Source: Epiperipatus broadwayi (taxonomy: Eukaryota > Onychophora > Udeonychophora > Euonychophora > Peripatidae). From it: a DNA stretch of 64,000 bases. Shown here piece after piece: positions 60,901-64,000 of the stretch (position 1 is the first letter of the stretch; each line of letters starts with the position of its first letter). A program made the position numbers and the translations under genes. The stretch lies in the NCBI GenBank assembly GCA_028023455.1, contig JAQFVV010000037.1, forward strand, positions 1,300,001 through 1,364,000. Reading direction: 5' to 3'. Under the pieces are notes generated by a model. The model had not been told where the DNA came from and ran no database searches. It saw nothing but the letters and a program-made list of their open reading frames with translations.

Positions 60901-61400
60901 TTCCAGGATTAGGAAATATAAAATGATATATCTGGTCATCCAGTAATAGACAATTTGATTCCTGTGCTTATGACACCAACTCTTGTGTTGTGGCATTCAC
61001 CTTAAATGCAGTAGCTTAAAAATAAAAGTTTGACTATGAATATTCTACTTATACTGCTTACAATTGATATTTGTTTAATTTTGGGTTGTTCATATGTTTT
61101 ATAATATTCGTTAGGCTCTCTCATTAACCATTGTTTTCTGATTGGTAGTTTTTCAAATTTTATTTCTCCATCTGTGAGGAATATCATAAATAAAATAAAC
61201 ATTCATATGGCTTTATTTTTTGATGGGTCATAAGAAATTTAGTGCTAAAAATGAGACTTGGGGCATGATCCACAGATTTGAGCTCCAAAGTTTATAATTT
61301 TATTATTATAGCAAACACTGCAGGGTAATGAATTTATGCCTCATTATATTTCTGATTTTAAAAATAAGAAATCATATTATTTTTATAAAGCACAGTCGAT
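57941..61400. other. AT-rich non-coding DNA
   Basis: Contains a 41-bp tandem duplication (58325-58404), A and G runs (G10 near 59835), and no recognisable gene. Short frames at 59083-59283 and 61002-61202 look random. Confidence 0.5.
58325..58404. repeat. 41-bp tandem duplication
   Basis: Two nearly identical units containing CTCTTAGATTTATATTACTA and TCGTCTGCACTCG; they differ mainly at one position, so the duplication is recent. Confidence 0.88.
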
Positions 61401-61764
61401 ATTGAAATAAATGAGATAGTGCAAATCTCTCAAGCGCTTATGACTACAACCAGCCAATCAAATCTTAAGCACTGGGACAGAGAATTTTAATAAGAAAAGA
61501 GCGGTTCTCTTTTCTTTACTTGTCTCAATATATATTCACGCTGTATGTTTATAACTTGATTTCAGTTAATTAAGTGTGATGATATTTAAGATTCACGCTT
61601 TCAAATATAAGTACTTTGGACTGGCTTGGATATATATTGAGACAAGTAAAGAAAAGAGAACCGCTCTTTTCTTATTAAAATTCTCTGTCCCAGTGCTTAA
61701 GATTTGATTGGCTGGTTGTAGTCATAAGCGCTTGAGAGATTTGCACTCTCTCATTTACTTCAAT
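61401..61764. repeat. Fold-back repeat, long near-perfect arms
   Basis: Arms of about 134 bp (61401-61534 and 61630-61764) are almost exact reverse complements. They include GCGCTTATGACTACAACCAG, GGGACAGAGAATTTTAATAA and AAGAGCGGTTCTCTTTTC. The spacer of about 95 bp contains a shorter inverted motif (GATTCACGC/TATTCACGC). No hammerhead core or clear tRNA boxes. The low divergence implies a young structure or ongoing arm-to-arm conversion. Confidence 0.9.
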
Positions 61765-62399
61765 AAGAAATCAGAAATGTTAGAAACCAAGAGAACATCA
61801 ATAGTTAACCATTTCTAAATTTGGGTAGCCCATGTATTTTTCTTGTAGACTTTTCTGTAACAGAAAAAAATCTTTTATTACTATACATTTCTATCTTCAA
61901 TAAAAAATATACAATTTTCTCTGCTAATTCTTAACATATGCTATCAGAAGTCATTCTCTTCATTTGACTCTAGAGCTATCTATTGTATGATTGAATAAAT
62001 AACAGACACGCAATAATAGCACTGTTGTATTTACACTTGCAAACTACTTTCTGGATTGTGATTTTCTCATTTTTAGGACTTTGAATTTAAAGCTAGAAAT
62101 AATGCACGTTCACATTTAGAAGCCACTTTTAACTTTTTTGTTCCATCTAGCTAATATCCTGATTTTTTTTATTTTTTTTTAAAACTTTTTAAGATTTGAA
62201 ATCTCACCCAATTAATCCAATGACTATACAGTTTTAATGATGTCAGTTTTATTTTAAACACAGTCTTTTTCAATTTGATTATGTTACATATATATAGCAG
62301 AGAAAGTCATGTGATATTTATTGTTATAAGTTATTGTAGTGCAATAATTTGCATCTGTAGTTAGCTTAAAACTGAAATACCTAAAATATATAGTTATTA

Positions 62400-62500
62400 G
62401 CCTAGTATCACTTCTATGATTGGCCTGAATTCAAAATTTTAAAGCTTTTTTAATTTGGGGCTATTAGCTTAATAGTATAAATGAATTTGAATTTAAGATA
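62400..62500 (+). repeat. Diverged copy of the old interspersed repeat
   Basis: CTGAATTCAAAATTTTAAAG followed by ATTTGGGGCTATTAGCTTAATAG resembles the units at 23700-24120. Low confidence. Confidence 0.35.
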
Positions 62501-63171
62501 GTCGCAAGATGCTTTAAATCCAAAATCATAGACAGTTTCATGAATGAAAATTATATCTGAAAAGTAATCAAAAATATTGTCATCAAAAATTAGTCAATGG
62601 TTATTGTAAATATGTAAATTTATTTTATTCATCTTTTTTTTTTTTGCAAAAAATATATAATTTTTGGTGCATCCAATATAATTTTATTGCATATATATAT
62701 ATGAAGGCCAAGTAGCCTTTTTAACAAATAACCCTTTGCATGTTGAAGGAAAAAATATTTATCAAGCTTGTTATTTACCATGTGGTGGTATTCGTACAAG
62801 TGCCCATCCTTATCTTATACTATGGTTAAGTAGATACTCATTTACTGACCATTGTTAGATGGATTAGTTATAATCCAGTGAAAAATAAATCCTTAGCCTC
62901 TTAAAAAATTTCACTTGGCCTAGATTCAAACTCATATAAGTATGGCAGGAGGATATACCACATCTGTACCATAGGCTGTTTTTTGTCTCTTCCAGAGAGA
63001 AAGAGAGATAAAGAAGAGAACAGAACTTTTGTTTGCAACATTTCTGTAATGTAATTTTCATTACACCATTCTCATACAAGATGGGGAATGTTTTCTATTC
63101 ACTTTTAACACCTTGTGGAGGGATGTCATTATAAACATATGATCACAGATGTGAAAAAGATCTATGATTCC

Positions 63172-63215
63172 CAAGATGCACATTTTGTGCTGAACCAGCA
63201 CTCATCAATTGGCCC
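63172..63215 (-). ncRNA. Inactivated hammerhead copy
   Basis: Minus strand: the core is TTGATGA (63208-63202) in place of CTGATGA, and GAAA is changed to AAAA after helix II TGCT/AGCA. Flanks match the intact copy at 63680-63721. Two core mutations should prevent cleavage. Confidence 0.5.
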
Positions 63216-63679
63216 AGACTACAATCTCTTGCACATATCTTTATCACTATTCAGTATATATATAAATAGCAAATTAGTACAATTTAATTGATGTGTCAAA
63301 CATGCAGCTTCACAACTTTAATACAAATCACTTATTAAAAGTGTACTAATAATTTTTTATTAGTCACTCTTTAGATTATCCAATAATGGATAACATTTCT
63401 GTAGTGTAATTTTCATTACATCATTCTCATGCAAGATAGGGAATGTTTGCTATTCATTTTTAACATCTTTTGGTAGAATGTAATTATAAACATGATCAAA
63501 GACATGTGAAAAAAAGATCTATGATTTCCAAGATGCATTTTAATATACTTTCTATAAGTGATTTGTGTTAAAGTTATAATGGCTGCATATTTGACACAAC
63601 AATTAAACTGTAGTAATTTGCTATCTACATATATATACTGAACATTGGTAAAGATATGTCTAAGAGATTGTAGTCTTGG

Positions 63680-63721
63680 CCAACTGATGAGTGCTGGTTC
63701 AGCATGAAATGCACATTTTGG
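63680..63721 (+). ncRNA. Hammerhead ribozyme candidate, type I
   Basis: Helix I CCAA/TTGG (63680-63683 with 63718-63721), CTGATGA (63684-63690), and 5-pair helix II GTGCT/AGCAT (63691-63695 with 63701-63705, loop GGTTC). GAA (63706-63708) and helix III AT/AT with tetraloop GCAC follow; the site is U-U. All core bases are present and cleavage is predicted after U63717. It is a relative of 49502-49545, with the same CTGATGAGTGCTGGTT core but a different flanking element. Confidence 0.65.
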
Positions 63722-63860
63722 GAATTATAAATCTTTTTCACATGTCTTGATTATATATTTATAATTACATACCTCCACAACATGTTAAAAGTGTCTAGAA
63801 AACGATCCCTATCTTGTGTGAGTGTTATATAATAAAAATTATATTATAGAACTGTTATCC

Positions 63861-64000
63861 ATTATTGAATAACCTCTAATTTAATGAGTTACTAATAAAA
63901 AGTATTAATATACTTTTGTTTGTGTTTTTATTTTTTTCTGTAAAGTTTTTTTTCTTTTAATAAAGAAACCAGAGAATACCTGTCAGGTATTAGTTTACTG
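63861..64000. other. AT-rich DNA at the window edge
   Basis: No feature recognised in the last 140 bases. Confidence 0.4.

Larger units (their letters stand above)
62880..63860. repeat. Cluster of hammerhead-bearing repeats, direct and inverted
   Basis: One unit (about 62880-63215, minus) holds a hammerhead-derived region (63172-63215), then a spacer, and then a tRNA-like B box (62921-62933) downstream on the minus strand. A second minus copy of the spacer is at 63388-63540. A plus-strand copy with an intact ribozyme is at 63680-63860. Shared blocks include TTTCTGTAGTGTAATTTTCA, CAAGATAGGGAATG and CACATGT/GTGAAAAAGAT. The centre between inverted copies contains (TA)n and TATTTGACACAACAATTAAA. 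Confidence 0.82.

Noticed and set aside
656-63860. Autonomous Penelope-like element as the source of the ribozymes
   Set aside because: No Penelope reverse transcriptase or GIY-YIG endonuclease motifs were found in any frame; the link is by analogy only.

Overview
This is a very AT-rich stretch of animal nuclear DNA. It carries one clear piece of a host gene, which is intron-split, in a sea of transposable elements, tRNA-derived SINEs and fold-back repeats. The elements (RTE-type LINEs, hAT, mariner, tRNA SINEs) and the host gene (adenylate cyclase type 9) fit a metazoan, most likely an invertebrate such as an arthropod. The sequence alone does not settle the phylum.

Host gene: 36150-37614 (+) is the large first coding exon of an ADCY9-like membrane adenylate cyclase. 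It holds the N-terminus, a six-helix membrane block and nearly all of catalytic domain C1a, and ends in a consensus GTAAGA splice donor. The CpG-richer DNA at about 35560-36149 is its likely promoter and 5' UTR. I found no second ADCY9 exon, so the right part of the window may be one long intron. A 40-bp exon-like segment at 46113-46152 (-) is the only other host-gene candidate.

Layout. 0-8 kb: a fold-back with hammerhead-like cores, then an old RTE LINE (1976-3384 and 6494-7890) split by a younger full-length RTE (3385-6485) with an 8-bp target duplication. 8-16 kb: an antisense RTE relic, a SINE with perfect 12-bp target duplications, and another RTE fragment split by a 3.4-kb hAT transposon with an 8-bp duplication. 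16.4-18.4 kb: a relatively GC-rich decayed LINE. 20-29 kb: a decayed LINE, SINEs, fold-backs, and a tRNA-headed SINE with a hammerhead-like module. 29-33 kb: a zf-MYM-type hAT relic, a palindromic MITE with TA duplications, and a 5'-truncated LINE inserted into a repeat whose unoccupied relative lies at 57.86-57.94 kb. 37.7-64 kb: mostly fold-back repeats, a short hAT element (48889-49997), RTE, mariner and LINE relics, and several small repeats with hammerhead ribozyme cores.

Most interesting signal: at least eight loci carry a CUGANGA - hairpin - GAAA arrangement. Three of them (49502-49545 +, 63680-63721 +, 44064-44103 -) also have a closable helix III, a permitted cleavage base and a 4-5 bp helix I, so they look like complete minimal type I hammerhead ribozymes. 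Several belong to short elements that also have tRNA-like (pol III promoter-like) segments and sit as head-to-head inverted pairs. Hammerheads are established in Penelope-like elements, retrozymes and the schistosome SINE-like Sm-alpha repeat. The combination here of tRNA-like segment, hammerhead and inverted-dimer arrangement in several families in one window deserves follow-up. All calls were made by eye from the sequence; no alignment, folding program or database was run.
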